A DNA stretch of 64,000 nucleotides, taken from Nymphaea colorata (lineage: Eukaryota > Streptophyta > Magnoliopsida > Nymphaeales > Nymphaeaceae). Numbering within the stretch: position 1 is the stretch's first letter; each line of letters opens with the position of its first letter. This document shows positions 1-12,369 of the stretch, in pieces. Below the pieces are notes generated by a model. That model saw nothing but the letters and a program-made list of their open reading frames with translations. It did not search any database and was not told where the DNA came from. The stretch spans positions 12,834,802 to 12,898,801 of the forward strand of contig NC_045145.1 in NCBI RefSeq assembly GCF_008831285.2, read 5' to 3'. Both the position numbers and the translations under genes were made by a program.

Positions 1-3000
1 CTCACTTCAAGAGTTGTTTTTTTTTTTGCTTTAAAAAGTAAGAATTCTCTCTCTCTCTCCCTATATACATACACATATAAGGAAACAAATAGATGAGGTT
101 GTAAATTGACTTATTCTTTCATAGCCAACAACAATCTAAAGAAATCTGACCCACTGTTTCATGTCCATTCCGGAAATGGGAACGGATTGATATGTTACCT
201 AACTATATAATAGTACACTTTGTTGTTGTGTATCTTTCACTAAGTTAAAAACCCATTTGATCCACCCAACAGATAAAGGAAAATTAAAGAGTAGGAGGGG
301 TGCATAATGTGATCCCCTTAAGAGAGATCCCCACAATGGGAGTCCAATGGAATAATAATGCATCCCTTCTTGCTTTTCCAACCAACGATTTAGAAATCAA
401 AAGGCTGCCTTTTGATCTTGCTTTTAACCCTAAAGCATGACCTTGTTGCTTGTTGTATAGACAATATATCTATAAAAGTGGATGTGGATCACTGAAAAAG
501 AGACGGCACATCAAATTGAAATGAAGGAAAGGGACTATTGGGCATTCCAATCTTCTATTTTAAAATGGGTGTAAGGGGAAAAAGGAAAACAACTTTTCTT
601 TAGGTCTCAAATATTCTATGAGAGATTTTGATTCCCCCTAGGAGAGAAAGACCAAGAATCCTTGAAATTAAGAAAATCATTACCTTGTGGTGTACAAATC
701 ATTTGGGGGTAAAGCTTTTGGGAATAAGATCCATCATCCATGATGCTCATTATTATTATTGTTTTTTAAGGATAAATCAGTTATTAAATTTCTCCCATGG
801 CTCAAGTGGTACCTCCATGATCAATGGATTATGGTAGGGAAGCTTGCAAGGCATTATATAATCGACCACTCTTAAACACCACAAGGACTTTTCTTCTTGA
901 GAAAGGCAATGATCATCACTGGACCACTGACTTTCTATCCTTCTCATAAATCCTTAACTTTGCTCTTCTCAATTCTCTATTTTCCCCTACTTTTTCTAAG
1001 GCAGGGAAATCAAGTTTTCATTGGCCATAACAAGGATAATGTGAGCCCATCTGGTCTTACAGCAGACTTTCACCTTCAAAACCCTGGAAGATTGCTATGG
1101 AGGGAAGTAAATTTTCACATTTTATCTATGTCACATAAGTGCGGGTACAAGTATTATATGATATAACCATTTCGCATCATATGTCAGTCAAGGTCCTTGT
1201 TGGTAAAACCCTGCTTAAGATTACAGTAAAACCTTTGATTGTATCAACTTCAGTCGCAATTCTGTTTCATGGAGTGTTTAGAGGTTACGACTTGGGATAG
1301 TTGTGGTTCTCCTCTCTTTGTGCTCTCAAAAAGATGTGGTTGTAAAGTGTCACTGTGCTTCACTCAAATTTATAATGCACCTTATCTTACTCGATAGATA
1401 AAATTTTGTTGGATGATGTACCTTTCCAACGGACAAAAGGTATCCAATAATACTTAAAACACCATAGTTAAAGATCATTGTTTATTTTTTCACAATCTCA
1501 ATTCAATCCAAAACCTCTACTTATATGTAAATAAGCAATAACCAGATACATGTGTATATTTAAATGAAATATGAAAGAAGGTACTTTTCCATTCATTATT
1601 TTCCTTTTGCTTTCCCTCCATCGAAACAAGGCGTAAGACTATATTTGTTGGGTGAAGGAGAAGAAAACATGGGGATTAAGCTGGTAATTAACGATATATG
1701 CCAAAACCGATCAAAGTAATTAAGGGGGTGTTTGATAGCATGACAACAAGTTTCAATATATATTTTCCATGTTGTACATGGTTGAAAGATTTCAGGAAAA
1801 ATAGTTGGACCCTCATATACCGTACGGCACAATTTTCTTCTCAAGTTTCAACCTTTTGCAATCACAGTAGTATTGAATTTTTTCTGTCGCATTTGATTTA
1901 CAGAACCCAATTAATGTTTTCCAGGGTTACCTTTGTAGGAAATCTCCGCAAACAACGACCCTTCATCATGCTCGGAAGGGCATAGCTCAAACGAGCGGAC
2001 TTGAGGTGTGTTTCCAGTTCAAAATCCATGGGAAGCTATGCTCCTATACCATGAGGGTGATGGGTCTTATGTGCAAGTTGAAGCATGTGGAGCACGCACC
2101 ATCTGACATTAGCGGAGCCAGAAAAATTGGTTGGAGGGGCATACTCATATCTGGTGGGACAATTATATATATATAAGGATAAATGTTTAAATATACTCAT
2201 TTAAAAATAAATAAATTTTTAAGAGACTGGTATAGACAATTGCCTACACCAATGACCATGTGGCTCTGCCACGGCCACCTGGTAATGTACTAATGCAGTT
2301 TTAGACCCTGAAAGCAAGGAGAAGGAGGGGAGCTTCGACTCTCACTGGCAGGCATAACCCTCTCGCTCATGGGAAAATAATGGGCCTTCACTATTTTTTT
2401 GCAGCAATTATGCTTGTATGGCGAGCACCCAAGTGGGTGCTTCAAGTCTCTTGCAATTATTCTTGTATTCTTTCCTTTCACTTGTTTCACTATATGAAGG
2501 ACCAAAAAAAATTCACATGAAATTTTAGGAAGACCTCTATATCAGATTTTGTTAAAATACCATCGTTTTCAGCAGACCTTTTTTCTCTCTTTTAAATAAG
2601 GGAGAAACCCGAGCTTCTTTGGAGTACAGGATGAGATGCTATAGAGTTACCATGCCCTCCTACTGTAAAAGCTCTAAGCAACTCTGCCTTTCACAGGAAA
2701 AGTCAATCTGCTTGCTTGGATAACTCTATCTGCCAAAAAAACACTGGAAGTTTGCATTATACAAGACATGAAAGTTCTGAAGAGCTTCTCTAGTGTCCAG
2801 GTGTTCTGGATTTACTATCTGATGTGGAGGTGTCCGCTGAAAAACCAGAAGTTTAAGAGATACACAAGTAATCAAACCGGCCATGAGAGAAGCTTCCCCA
2901 TTGCTTTAGCCTTACAGTGAACCTCTGTCAACTTGAATCCCTTTAAGCCAGTTAACCGCCAAGTAGACCCCCCAAGGCTGGAAAATGTTCATCAGGTGAG

Positions 3001-5132
3001 CAGAAGCAGCTCAAAGAAAGGCCGAGGCCCTCCCCTGCCCCCGTGATCCAGACTGCTTCGAACCAGGGTGGAGCCGTGGTACATCCGTGGAAAATGCTCA
3101 ATCAAATTAACAGTTCTTTGTCTTAATGCTACAGAACAATAAATTTTCTGCCACATCCGGTCCGGTTCTTATAAATGAACAAGAGAGTAATGCCTGCGAA
3201 ATTGATGAACTATTTTCTCAAAGATAAACTAAAAAAAAAAAAAAGAGTTCATCGACGCTACAATATATGGCACATCAAGAGGCAAAAGACCATTTTGCAG
3301 AAAACCTTTTTGTGTTGACAAAAATCTTGAAAGGATTCATAAGAACGCGCTTGCATAAGTGGCAAAGAACATACGGACACGAACGGACAACGATATATAG
3401 TGGCGTGGCTAGTGACAGAAGCTCAGGAAGAATCCAAAAAAGGTGGGCAGTCTTTAAATAAGAGCAATGTGGAAGGATAAAGCAGATCACATCGAACAGT
3501 GTGATGTAACATGCAATACTAAGACAAAATAAAGCAAGAACATAACAAACTGTATGATGTAACATGCAATATGAAGACTACAGCTGGAGAATCTTTAAAA
3601 TCAGAAAAGGACGCAATTTTTGATAGCCAGTACCCAAATCTGCATATAAATCTCCGCAGCAAAGAAGCCAAATCAAATGAACAAAAAAGGAAAATAAAAA
3701 ACGGAACTTAAAGAAAAAGTTAAGAACAGTATGGCACACGAAAAATGTGAGGAACACAAATTCTTGGACAAGAAAAATGTTAAACAAAAGGGTCTGTGAA
3801 ACAGTAAGAGCATCTATGGACAGGGATCACCAACTCCTACTTGTGTATTTGTTTAAAACAAGTTGGTATATATATACGTGAATTTTATCAATTGAAACCA
3901 GGGGCAGAAGATCCTTCAGGTATTAAAGGAGAACGAATCGACTTTTTTTATTGAGAACTTCCAAAAGCTCATGTGCATGAATTTTCTGGTTCTGCCCCCG
4001 CTTATCATGTTCACCTTCTTATGGATCAAACTTCAGATTACATTGTTTCAACAAAAAGATGCGTTCTTTATATAAAAGAACATGCAGCAGCTATTTTTTC
4101 TGATTTAGAGGAAAATATACATCCTATTATCCATGCAAGGTAAAGGGTTCAAGAGGTTCCTAAAAAACTATAGGTAAAGAATGGTAAACAAGAATATGCA
4201 ACAAAAAAATCTATGGATAAAAGAATGGTAATGAAACAAGAAAAGATGATTTTTTTCTGAGGAAACAGAGGGAGAGAAGAAAAGGAGAAGATGCTTTTAA
4301 GTGCAACTGGAAGATTTAATCACTGGAATGTTTAGAATGGAGCGGTAAAAAGACCTGCCATGCAGGCAGGAAAGAAAACTGTGAAGATTCTGAAGAATCA
4401 GTAAGTATAGACAAAGTGCTAGAAATCTGAGTTAGGTAAGTAACTAAATCCAATATTTACGAGCAATTACAGGAAAGCAATGCCAATCTGAGAACAAATA
4501 AAGAGAGACAAAAAGAATCAAATGAACAGAGATCACAAGTGACAGGATCACCGATTCACCAGGGTGCCATTTACGATTATTGCCACAATCATCCACGCGA
4601 AGAATGCAAACAAGCAGAAGTGTCCAAACAAGAAACACACTCAGGAAAGTAGAAAAAGGAATTGCCGTGCAAATCCTCTGCTACAAAGACATTGGTGCTT
4701 TATGAAACGAACGGCCAACATTTTCAGCACATTTCAACATGCTCAAAGTTTCAAACCAAAGGAAAAGCTAATTATCTTCACAAGATTCAACGCCAATCGA
4801 CAGAAAGGATAGAAGCTATCATTTTCTGCACAACTCAGTGCCAAACAGATGTAAAAGGAGATAAAGGCCAAATATGAACAGATATCCCTCGATCATACAT
4901 ACATAAAAAGCAGTGTTCAGTACAAACTTTTAGGATCACATATATAGACTTCTAGCTATAAGATATATCAAACCTAACCAAGTCATAACGTGGATAAATT
5001 AACAGAAGAGGAGCTATAACAGAGCTGCTTATGTACGTTGCAAAATTAGGAGGCTGATGTCTCCTCTACCACCCTAAGAACCAGGACTTAAGAGAGCTAT
5101 ATGAGAGGGAAATCGAACAGCCCATCTTAAGA
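1..5132. other. Intergenic region downstream of the CYP78A gene
   Basis: I see no recognisable gene here. Open frames are short and low in complexity, and none resembles a known protein. Present are a short (TC)n run near 45-60, an element-like stretch near 2.1 kb (listed separately), and generic AT-rich sequence. The last few hundred bases should include the 3' UTR of the minus-strand P450 gene, but I find no unambiguous AATAAA in the right place. Confidence 0.7.
2105..2276. repeat. Small non-autonomous repeat with GCGGAGCCA ends
   Basis: One end reads TTAGCGGAGCCAG followed by TTGGTTGGAGGGGCA. The other end reads GTGGCTCTGCCACGG, roughly its inverted complement. The centre is AT-rich. The stretch at 18190-18372 has the same kind of ends (CAGTGACGGAGCCA and GCTCCGCCACTG). 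This looks like a short dispersed MITE-like family. I found no clear target duplication, so the limits are approximate. Confidence 0.4.
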
Positions 5133-5952
5133 TCAAACACCAACAGTAGCAGTCCTGGGCTTCACCCTGCAGACCAGAGGGTTCTTCATCTCCATGGACA
5201 TTTTGAGACATTCTGAGAGATCAACGGTGGGTGCACCAGGAAGCCACTCATAGTTCTGAAGCAACTGAGCTAGCCACAGATGAATGCTAGCTAAACCCAT
5301 GGCTTTCCCTGGACAAACTCGCCGGCCGGCGCCGAATGGCGCCAGCCTCAGATCGGTGCCGAGAACGCTCACTTCTTCTCCGGCCATGAACCTGTCGGGA
5401 TTGAATACCTCCGGCCTCTCCCAGATATGCTCGTCGTGTGTGATAGCCCACATATTCACCATGGCAGTCGTGCCGACGGGAATATGTTGGCCGCCGACGT
5501 CGACGTCGTGGATGGCGAGGCGAGCCCAGGAGAGGAGGGGGCCGGGTGGGTGCATCCTGAGCGCCTCCTTGACAATGGCTTGGAGGTAGCTGAGTTTGGG
5601 CAGGTCTGAATCCCACACCCCTCTGCCTCTGCCAACTACAGAGTCGATCTCCGATTGCGCTCGCCTCTGTACCTCTGGGTGCAGGACCATGCGCGCCATG
5701 ACCCACTCCAACAGGATGGCCACTGTGTCTGTGCCACGGAAGATCATCTCCTGCAGCAATGGGGAACATTAACCATTACACAGAGAGCGAGAGAGAGAGT
5801 GTGTGAAACTGCTACAGTTTTGTTTCTCAATAAATGTTCCTGTTAATTAGTATTGTTTTTCAGAACTTCTTAAATTGGAATCATGCTTCAGAGAGATTTT
5901 TACCATAAATGGATGCGATCTCCACGTTCAAAAGTTTTAAGAATCAGGAACA

Positions 5953-5989
<37 letters not shown>

Positions 5990-7668
5990 GTCATTTTGTA
6001 ACCTACATGTGAGGGCAGGATATTTTCCTGCTCATAAAACTTGCAAAACTTACACTCTAAAATGCAAGCTTCAATTATAAAACTCTAAAGCAAGACCGCC
6101 AATCAAAAATTGGGTTTTATTAAGTAAAAAAGAAACATTTATTTTTTGATGCATGCCTGATAGTACTTGCTGCCAAGGTGGTGTAAAGTCTGCTAACAGG
6201 GAAAGGCTTTGTAAATAGAACAAAAAAGTTAAGCCTTTTGTTGCAAAAAGGTATAAATTAGGTTCATTCTATGTGATACTGTTATAAGACAAAAGCTCGG
6301 TTGCAAATTGTGCAGAACACCTTAATAAAAAAACGGTTGTACGTACGCATATGTACGAGTATAATTCCAATGCCAAGAAGAAAAGCTATCGCTTGGACGC
6401 AGACAGCAGAACGTGAACTAAGTCTTCGAAAGCAAGCTTTTGATGAGAAGTACTCACAAAACTGCACTACCAAACTAAGTAAAAAAACTGATCTAACGCT
6501 TCTTGAGTAGGAAGAAAAGCTTTACTTGTAATAAATCATGAGAAGGTCTGATCAAGAAGGAAAACATAAAAAACTTCAGCAGTAGAAGATTACCATCATG
6601 ATTTGGAAGTTAATTTTAAGAGATACAATTCTCAAATAACTTCCCACCTTAAGAACTTAAAGAGAATTGTAAGAGAAACAAGAAAAGTGAACAGTAATTA
6701 CTTACCCAGAGAACAGCAATCATATCAGAGTCAGTTAACCTGTTCTCTTCCTGTGAACCAAGTAAAGCATCCACAAAATCACCATCATCTTCATCACCAC
6801 TCTTCATTGTTCTCCCCTTGTCTCTGTGTTCCTCAATGATTTTTCCGACGAACTCGTTCACCTGAGAAACTAATTTCTGGCAACGCCTTCTCACTCCCTG
6901 CAGATCCAACCACCTCAGGAATGGAAGGTGGTCGCCCCAGTTAAGCACCCCCAGCAGCTCGTACCCTTCCTCCACCATCTCTGCCAGTCGCCGGCCCTCA
7001 CCGCTGCTGCCGGAGAACTCAAAAGTCCGCCCAAAGACCGTCCACATGACGTGGTTTAGGGACCCCAGGTGCAGAATTCTTCTCAATTTAACATCACCAT
7101 TGGCGCCCGTGGACGCCAGAACCTCCGCCACCATCTTCTCGCCGATGGCTCGGCGGCCCCCGGCGGCTGCTTCGATCCTCCGCCGACTGAAGAAGTGGGA
7201 GGCGGCGATGCGGCGGAGGTTGCGCCAGTAGTCTCCGTAGGGAGCGAACCCCATAGCCCGGTGGAAGAGGAGCTCATAGGCCGACTCCTTAGGCGGGCGG
7301 TCAGCAAAGGCCGGGCTACACAGGATCTCCCTCGCGGTCTCCGGCGAGCTCGAGACAACAACGCGGGTGAGGCCCACGCTGAAGGACATGACGTCGAGAG
7401 CGGAGAGGGAGCGAGCGGTGGCAGAGAGCCAGCGGTGCGGGGTGGCGGATGCCATGACGGGCAGGCAGCCGAATAGCGGGATGCCGGCGGGGCCGCGGAG
7501 AGGCGAGCGGCGGAGGGACCACGCCAGTCCGCCGGGAGGGAAGAAGAGAGCAAGAGCAACAAAGGCAAGGAAGAGGATGAGGAATTGGGTAGTGAGGGAG
7601 AGCGGGGAGCTGGTGAACGACAAGGGGATGGCCAGCATCCACCAGGTGGAGTCCATCATAGACGCCAT
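5133..7668 (-). CDS. CYP78A: Cytochrome P450, CYP78A family (KLUH/PLASTOCHRON1-like)
   Basis: Heme-thiolate monooxygenase of the plant CYP78A family. Members promote organ growth, plastochron timing or seed size through an unidentified mobile signal; the protein sits on the ER by an N-terminal anchor. Exon 1 is 7668-6706 (321 codons). The intron is 6705-5751, with donor GTAAG after TGG and acceptor TGCAG. Exon 2 is 5750-5133, ending in TGA. The product is 526 residues, normal for the family. Visible features: hydrophobic anchor around residues 28-48; proline hinge [14 protein letters not shown]-helix FRGTDT (325-330); K-helix EALR (383-386); NPDRF (438-442); heme loop [10 protein letters not shown] with the ligand cysteine near 467. 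The single intron after AVLW, just before EMIFRGTDT, suits a CYP78A gene. The ATG at 7668 is the first in frame and the anchor follows it. Exon 1 is strongly GC-rich compared with its surroundings. The exact orthologue within CYP78A is not resolved. No inactivating defect is seen. Confidence 0.95.
5953..5986. repeat. (CT)n microsatellite in the CYP78A intron
   Basis: An uninterrupted CT run lies inside the single intron of the P450 gene, about 200 bases from its 3' splice site. On the coding strand it is a (GA)n tract, like the one in the promoter of the same gene. Confidence 0.95.
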
Positions 7669-7822
7669 GAAAGCTTAGAGAGAGAAGGAAAGAGAGAGCA
7701 ACAGCTGCAGCAGTAGCAGTTTGATCAGGCTATCAGCTACCCACCAAGAAGGAATGTTGCACAAAGAGAGAGAAAGAGATGAGAGACTGCCTTGTGTGAG
7801 GTGCATGCAATACGTCGAGCCT

Positions 7823-7832
7823 CTTTAAATAG
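7823..7832 (-). promoter_or_regulatory. Probable TATA box of the CYP78A gene
   Basis: On the minus strand the sequence reads CTATTTAAAG. It lies about 155 bases upstream of the ATG, so a start site around 7795 would give a 5' UTR of about 125 bases. That leader is purine-rich. This is inferred from position and consensus only. Confidence 0.6.
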
Positions 7833-7836
7833 AGGG

Positions 7837-7838
<2 letters not shown>

Positions 7839-7870
<32 letters not shown>
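7839..7870. promoter_or_regulatory. (GA)n tract upstream of the TATA box
   Basis: A perfect AG dinucleotide run lies directly upstream of the TATA box of the minus-strand P450 gene. In plants such GAGA tracts bind BPC/BBR proteins and recruit Polycomb at developmental genes. A regulatory role here is inference; it may simply be a microsatellite. Confidence 0.5.
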
Positions 7871-7871
<1 letters not shown>

Positions 7872-7873
<2 letters not shown>

Positions 7874-10627
7874 AAATGTGTGTTTTTTTAATTATTTATT
7901 CTTATTTAGATTTATTTTTGTTTTAGCGATAAATTTTCTTTTTATTTATTTATTTATTTTAGAGAGGGTGACGTCAAGGTAGGGAGGCATTTTCTTTTTA
8001 ATTTCTTTTTTTTTCACTGGTTTTTTTTTATATTGAGAGTAAAGGCGGTCACAGATGAAGGTGTCCGAAGAAGAGGCAGCAAAGGGCAAGCATGAGACAG
8101 AGAGATTGGATGAGGACCGCACATCTTGGTTGATGAACGGGCATCATGGGCCCACGCTTACGTACTGCATGCTTGGCGAGCGCGAGACGTGTGGTTTCAG
8201 TTTTTTATGCATTCTTCATTTTTTCCCTTTTCTTTAATTCGAGTCCCCCTTTTCTTCCGTTTTGTAATCCACCACCTACTTTTTTTTTTTCATTTGACTA
8301 ATGACAACGCATTTTTTTCTAATTCATTTATAAAAAACCATGCAAAATCATCTGCTTTTCATGCACTTATGATTTTTCAGATTTGGACGTTAATCTTGAT
8401 TTTAATAATTTTCCCTTTATCCGGAGAAAAAATGTTTTTTTATGTTAGTAGTTTTTTTAAAGAAGAAAAAGGACACAGATATCTTTTATCATAAGTAATT
8501 TTTATAATAATTTATGTATTTTTAGTTGGTGTCAAATTGTTATCTTTCTATAGTGCACTGGGTAGGAAAAGAGACTTGGATTTAAATGTTAGGATAGTCA
8601 CTATCACATTGAGATCACATCTCAATGCATTCTTTTTTAGGATCGTAATAAGTCGTGAAACAAGCTTTTATAAACTTTGAAGGTGGTGAACATGATTTCT
8701 TAAAGGGTCAGGAAAAAACCACTCAACATTAACTAGAAAAATTTTTTTATCCTTTAACAATATCTTTGGCCATAACTTTACAAAAAACTTGAAATCAGAA
8801 GAGGTTGAATTTGAGAATCTCCAAAAGATTGATGAGAGAGAAAGAGAGACCATGTTAAATCTGAGTTTAATCTCAAAAGCAAACAGAAGATCTGAATCAA
8901 AGGGAGAACTCGAATCATATCTAAAAAAGTAGGTTCGAATCCGTTCCCGACTTAGATCTATAACGAGAAAAGTTTCACAACAGAACTCAAGTAGTAAAAA
9001 AACAAGATCATTCAAACGGATATAATTTTTATCTGGATCTAGTCATCTGCGGTTTGCTTTGGTGCCCGGGCAGAATCCCTCAAAGTCCAAAAAGTATCTA
9101 AAATTATCTAAACAAAATCTGAGAAGGACAAGAATAGACTGAAATGAAAATTCGGTGCTTAGTATCGGAATGCCAATCCAAAAAATGAATAATATACTGG
9201 ATCCGAATCAGATAATTCTGCAGTTAAATACCTGATCATGTACATATTTTAAATCAACTTATAAAACTCATTTTAGGTGTCCGAGAAACATAAATTTCAT
9301 GTGAAGGACGTAGTTGTCATGACATCCATATATAAATGCGTTCTCCACAAAATTGGTTAAAATATGTGAGTGATTAGACATTTATGCATGGTTTCTGCAC
9401 AATATGTGGATTAGGGACATATGAGAACTAGTCCCCATATAATCTTTATATATATATATTTGAATAGAGAAACAACCTTATCTTTATCATTTAATTTTAA
9501 TTTCTTCTTATACTCCTATAAAAATGTGAAAACTACAAAAATGAATTGATCCTCAAAAAATTTGAAGGCCGCCAAACAAAGTTTTTAGAAAGAGACTATG
9601 ACTTCATTTATGTTGTCAAGCACAATATTCTTCATTTGTGTTGTCAAGCACAATCGGATACATCTTCTATGTAGTTTCCTCAAAAACTTTGGACTAACCA
9701 ATTCATAATTATTATATAATTACTTAGAAGTCAACCAATGATCGATTATTTTTTTATTAGGTTTCTTAAGCATCTGGTCATGAATTCACACATTAAGCAA
9801 AGCCAGGATACGCTTACGGGGGAGAAGTTTTGTAAGATTCAAGGGACCTTCATCTCATAGTTTTAAGGAACTATGTCAAATTCATCAGTTCGGCAAGGGC
9901 TCCTTTTCATCCACTGCCCACAACGAGGTCACCGTCAAGGTCTAAGGCTGTCTTGGGGCCTGAATTTGAGCTGAACGTACCGACAACTAGTGTAATGTCA
10001 CTATCATATTAGCACAAAAGCATAGCACCCATAAGAATCGAACACCCATAAGAATCGAACTAATGATATACTATCTTCATCCTTTAGAGTACCAGAACAC
10101 ATTGCTTGTGTTCAGGATGGATATTGTCGATACACAATGTGTGCTTGCAGTGTTGGTTACGCACCCTCCTTACAGGCAGGTTTGCCAGGTCTTCCAACCC
10201 AAGAATGGCTTCTATCTATGCCCAAAGAAAAAAAACCAAGGTTTTTTCGAGGAGTCCCGAGAATTACTTGATTTTAGTAAGGGCTTGGTGTGAAAATTCT
10301 TTAGGAATAATATGGCCCCTAGTTGGAATATTTTCCATTGCTAAAGCACGCTAACCATTTCATTAATCAAGAGTGTGATTTCTAGGAAGAACCATATCGA
10401 TTGAGCATAGATTTAATTACTTGCAAATAAAATAGCAAATTTTGGTTAGTTGAGATGGCATTGTCACTTCTTTTTAGCAATTTAGATTGCTTCATCCTCA
10501 CATAGCTTGCTTTCTAACCAACTTTTGTTAGCTACCTACTAAAGAATATTAATTCAAATGGTTTGCCAACTGTATGCATTTTCTTTCCAAAGTCCGCAGT
10601 TTGTTAAGCTTGCTACTGTAGCCAAAG
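7872..10627. other. Intergenic region upstream of CYP78A
   Basis: AT-rich sequence with poly-T stretches. No intact gene is seen. The proximal part presumably holds the P450 promoter. The part around 9.88-10.23 kb has weak protein-like traces (listed separately). A 17-base direct duplication, CACCCATAAGAATCGAA, lies around 10028-10061. Confidence 0.6.
9884..10230 (+). pseudogene. Possible relic of a wall-associated-kinase-like gene
   Basis: At 10090-10170 one frame reads HIACVQDGYCRYTMCACS followed by VGYAP. Its cysteine spacing and the C-x-C-S-x-G-Y pattern resemble the EGF-like module of plant wall-associated kinases. Shortly upstream, near 9890-9940, FGKGSFSSTAHNEVTVKV vaguely recalls a kinase glycine loop and the VAIK strand. 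The two pieces are not in a normal order, and stops and frame changes intervene. It may be a chance resemblance. Confidence 0.25.
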
Positions 10628-10777
10628 GGGTCGTTTGGTAGCAGGGACACCCAATGGGTATCCCATGAATCTATCCATATATTAGGGCAGATTCATGCAA
10701 TACCAGTTTTACTATTGCATGAATCTGCCCAATCTTTCGGGCAGATTCATATAAAAATTCTTGATGCCAAATAACCC
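10628..10777. mobile_element. Hairpin MITE of about 150 bp
   Basis: The ends are inverted and related: GGGTCGTTTGGTAGCA at the left, and TGCCAAATAACCC at the right. Inside, a perfect 17-base stem (10685-10701 with 10714-10730, starting GGGCAGATTCATG) encloses a 12-base loop. The ends resemble Tourist or hAT miniature elements, but no clean target duplication is visible, so the superfamily is left open. Confidence 0.6.
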
Positions 10778-11375
10778 ATAATTATCTCAAGGTTATGCTT
10801 CCTTTCGTAATCTTGGATGCTTGGTTCTCAAATCCATAGATTTTTCGTCTGGTCACTTCTATTGAACCATAGACCCATGGTTTTCGCATTTGATTGTGGA
10901 TCTCAAATCCATTGTATTGAAATTTACTGTCTAAGGAAGCGAAATATCGGACCTGAGTCCCGAGGCTATCAGACACAACTTTGGGCAATGTAAGGTAGCG
11001 TTATATCTGAGAAAAATTGAGACTGATCTCAAAATCTTGGTTAGGTGAAATCTATTGTTAAAGCAAATAGTGGATTTAAGACTCTGATAGATTTGTGGTA
11101 GCTTTAGTAAGAGATATTCAAGTTCTTTCCATTCCCAAATAACATTAATTTCTTCATGACCTGAATGGTATCGGCGCATGTACATACTGTAAACTTATTT
11201 TTTTAATTTGAATTTTAATAATAATTTAAATTAATTTAAAAATGAATATCAGTTCCTATAATGAATATCAAGTGGGGGGTTCCTTGTCTTGCAAATGAGA
11301 GTAATATATATTAACATCACTGGGTTTTTTTGGTTCGAATGCATCAATGTTTTCTGAAAGTGGTTGAAGAAGCGT

Positions 11376-11450
11376 GATTAAATTGGAACGATACAGAGAA
11401 GATTAACATGGCCGCTGCGCAAGGATGAGATGCACAAATTGAGAAGTGGG
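11376..11450 (+). pseudogene. U6 snRNA pseudogene, 5' truncated
   Basis: The stretch contains AATTGGAACGATACAGAGAA, GATTAACATGGCCGCTGCGC and AAGGATGAGATGCACAAATT. It therefore matches the central and 3' parts of plant U6 spliceosomal RNA with scattered substitutions, including in and around the ACAGAGA and AGC regions. The 5' stem-loop is missing and there is no upstream TATA box or USE, so it is a dead copy, most simply a retroposed one. The identification rests on remembered U6 sequence. Confidence 0.85.
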
Positions 11451-12298
11451 AACTACACTATATTTGAAGAAGGAAGAGAAAGGCCATAACCAATTAAAAG
11501 TGTTTTCACCAATATGAAGAGATGGTTCAACTAACAATGGGGAAGCACCATTAATGGAGTCAGGTGAATGGTTGGTCCTCTACCAAATAAGGAACATCAT
11601 CTAAATGAACCCAAATATTATTCGTGCTCTTTTTTCCTCCTTCTTTTGTTGTGTCTTATTTTCATTTTCCCATGTTTTTTACATTTTTTAATTATCAGAT
11701 TTTCATTCACATTTTTCACATTTTATTTTTATTTTTTATTTTTTAAAAAAATACTAACCTGGGAATCCTCTTTGTTTTATACCCGAAATGATATTTGTTA
11801 CAATGCTTCATATATATTAATATATTTGATCTAAGGTGATATGAGATCTCAGAATCTTCAATCTTAAGATTCCAGACTCTTGATTTCAACAAGGATTTTA
11901 GCTCTTTTGATTGAAAGGTGGTGAGCTTATAGAATTTATATTATTGATCGATCGATCTCAAGAAGTGAAGAATCCAGGTCAATGAGGCCCTCAAATTTAT
12001 GGTTCCCACTAAATTAGACTCACAGTCCTAAGATGGGCAGTAATCAAACACTCTTATAATGTTTTTAAGAGACTATTTTGCCTTGCACTTGCAGTTTCAA
12101 GAGATTGTATACTTTGCGCTGTTCCATGGGTAGATCAGTTTCACAAAGGCCGCATTTGAATACGTGGTATTCCATTGTAGAAGTGGAACTATGACTCAAA
12201 AGTCTCATAAAGTTCTATGGCAAAACAAATCTGAGACTTTAATCCCCGGTGTTTTGGCTCGGCCAGCATTAACGCTTCACCTAAACAGATGAAGCTTT

Positions 12299-12300
<2 letters not shown>
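11451..12300. other. Intergenic, no gene recognised
   Basis: T-rich low-complexity sequence (11.62-11.75 kb) followed by unique AT-rich DNA. No convincing exon, RNA gene or element boundary is seen. Confidence 0.6.
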
Positions 12301-12368
<68 letters not shown>

Positions 12369-12369
12369 T
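12301..12369. repeat. Compound (AT)n(AG)n microsatellite
   Basis: A 50-base AT run is followed directly by an AG run. The same compound order recurs at 19857-19937 and 27275-27368. Short translated YIYIYI stretches across it are artefacts. Confidence 0.95.

Noticed and set aside
5284-5846. Plus-strand open frames opposite CYP78A exon 2
   Set aside because: They are antisense shadows of a GC-rich coding exon. The minus-strand frame carries all P450 motifs.
7046-7678. Open frames on both strands across CYP78A exon 1
   Set aside because: High GC removes stops in several frames. Only the 321-codon minus frame has the P450 anchor, hinge and a matching splice donor.
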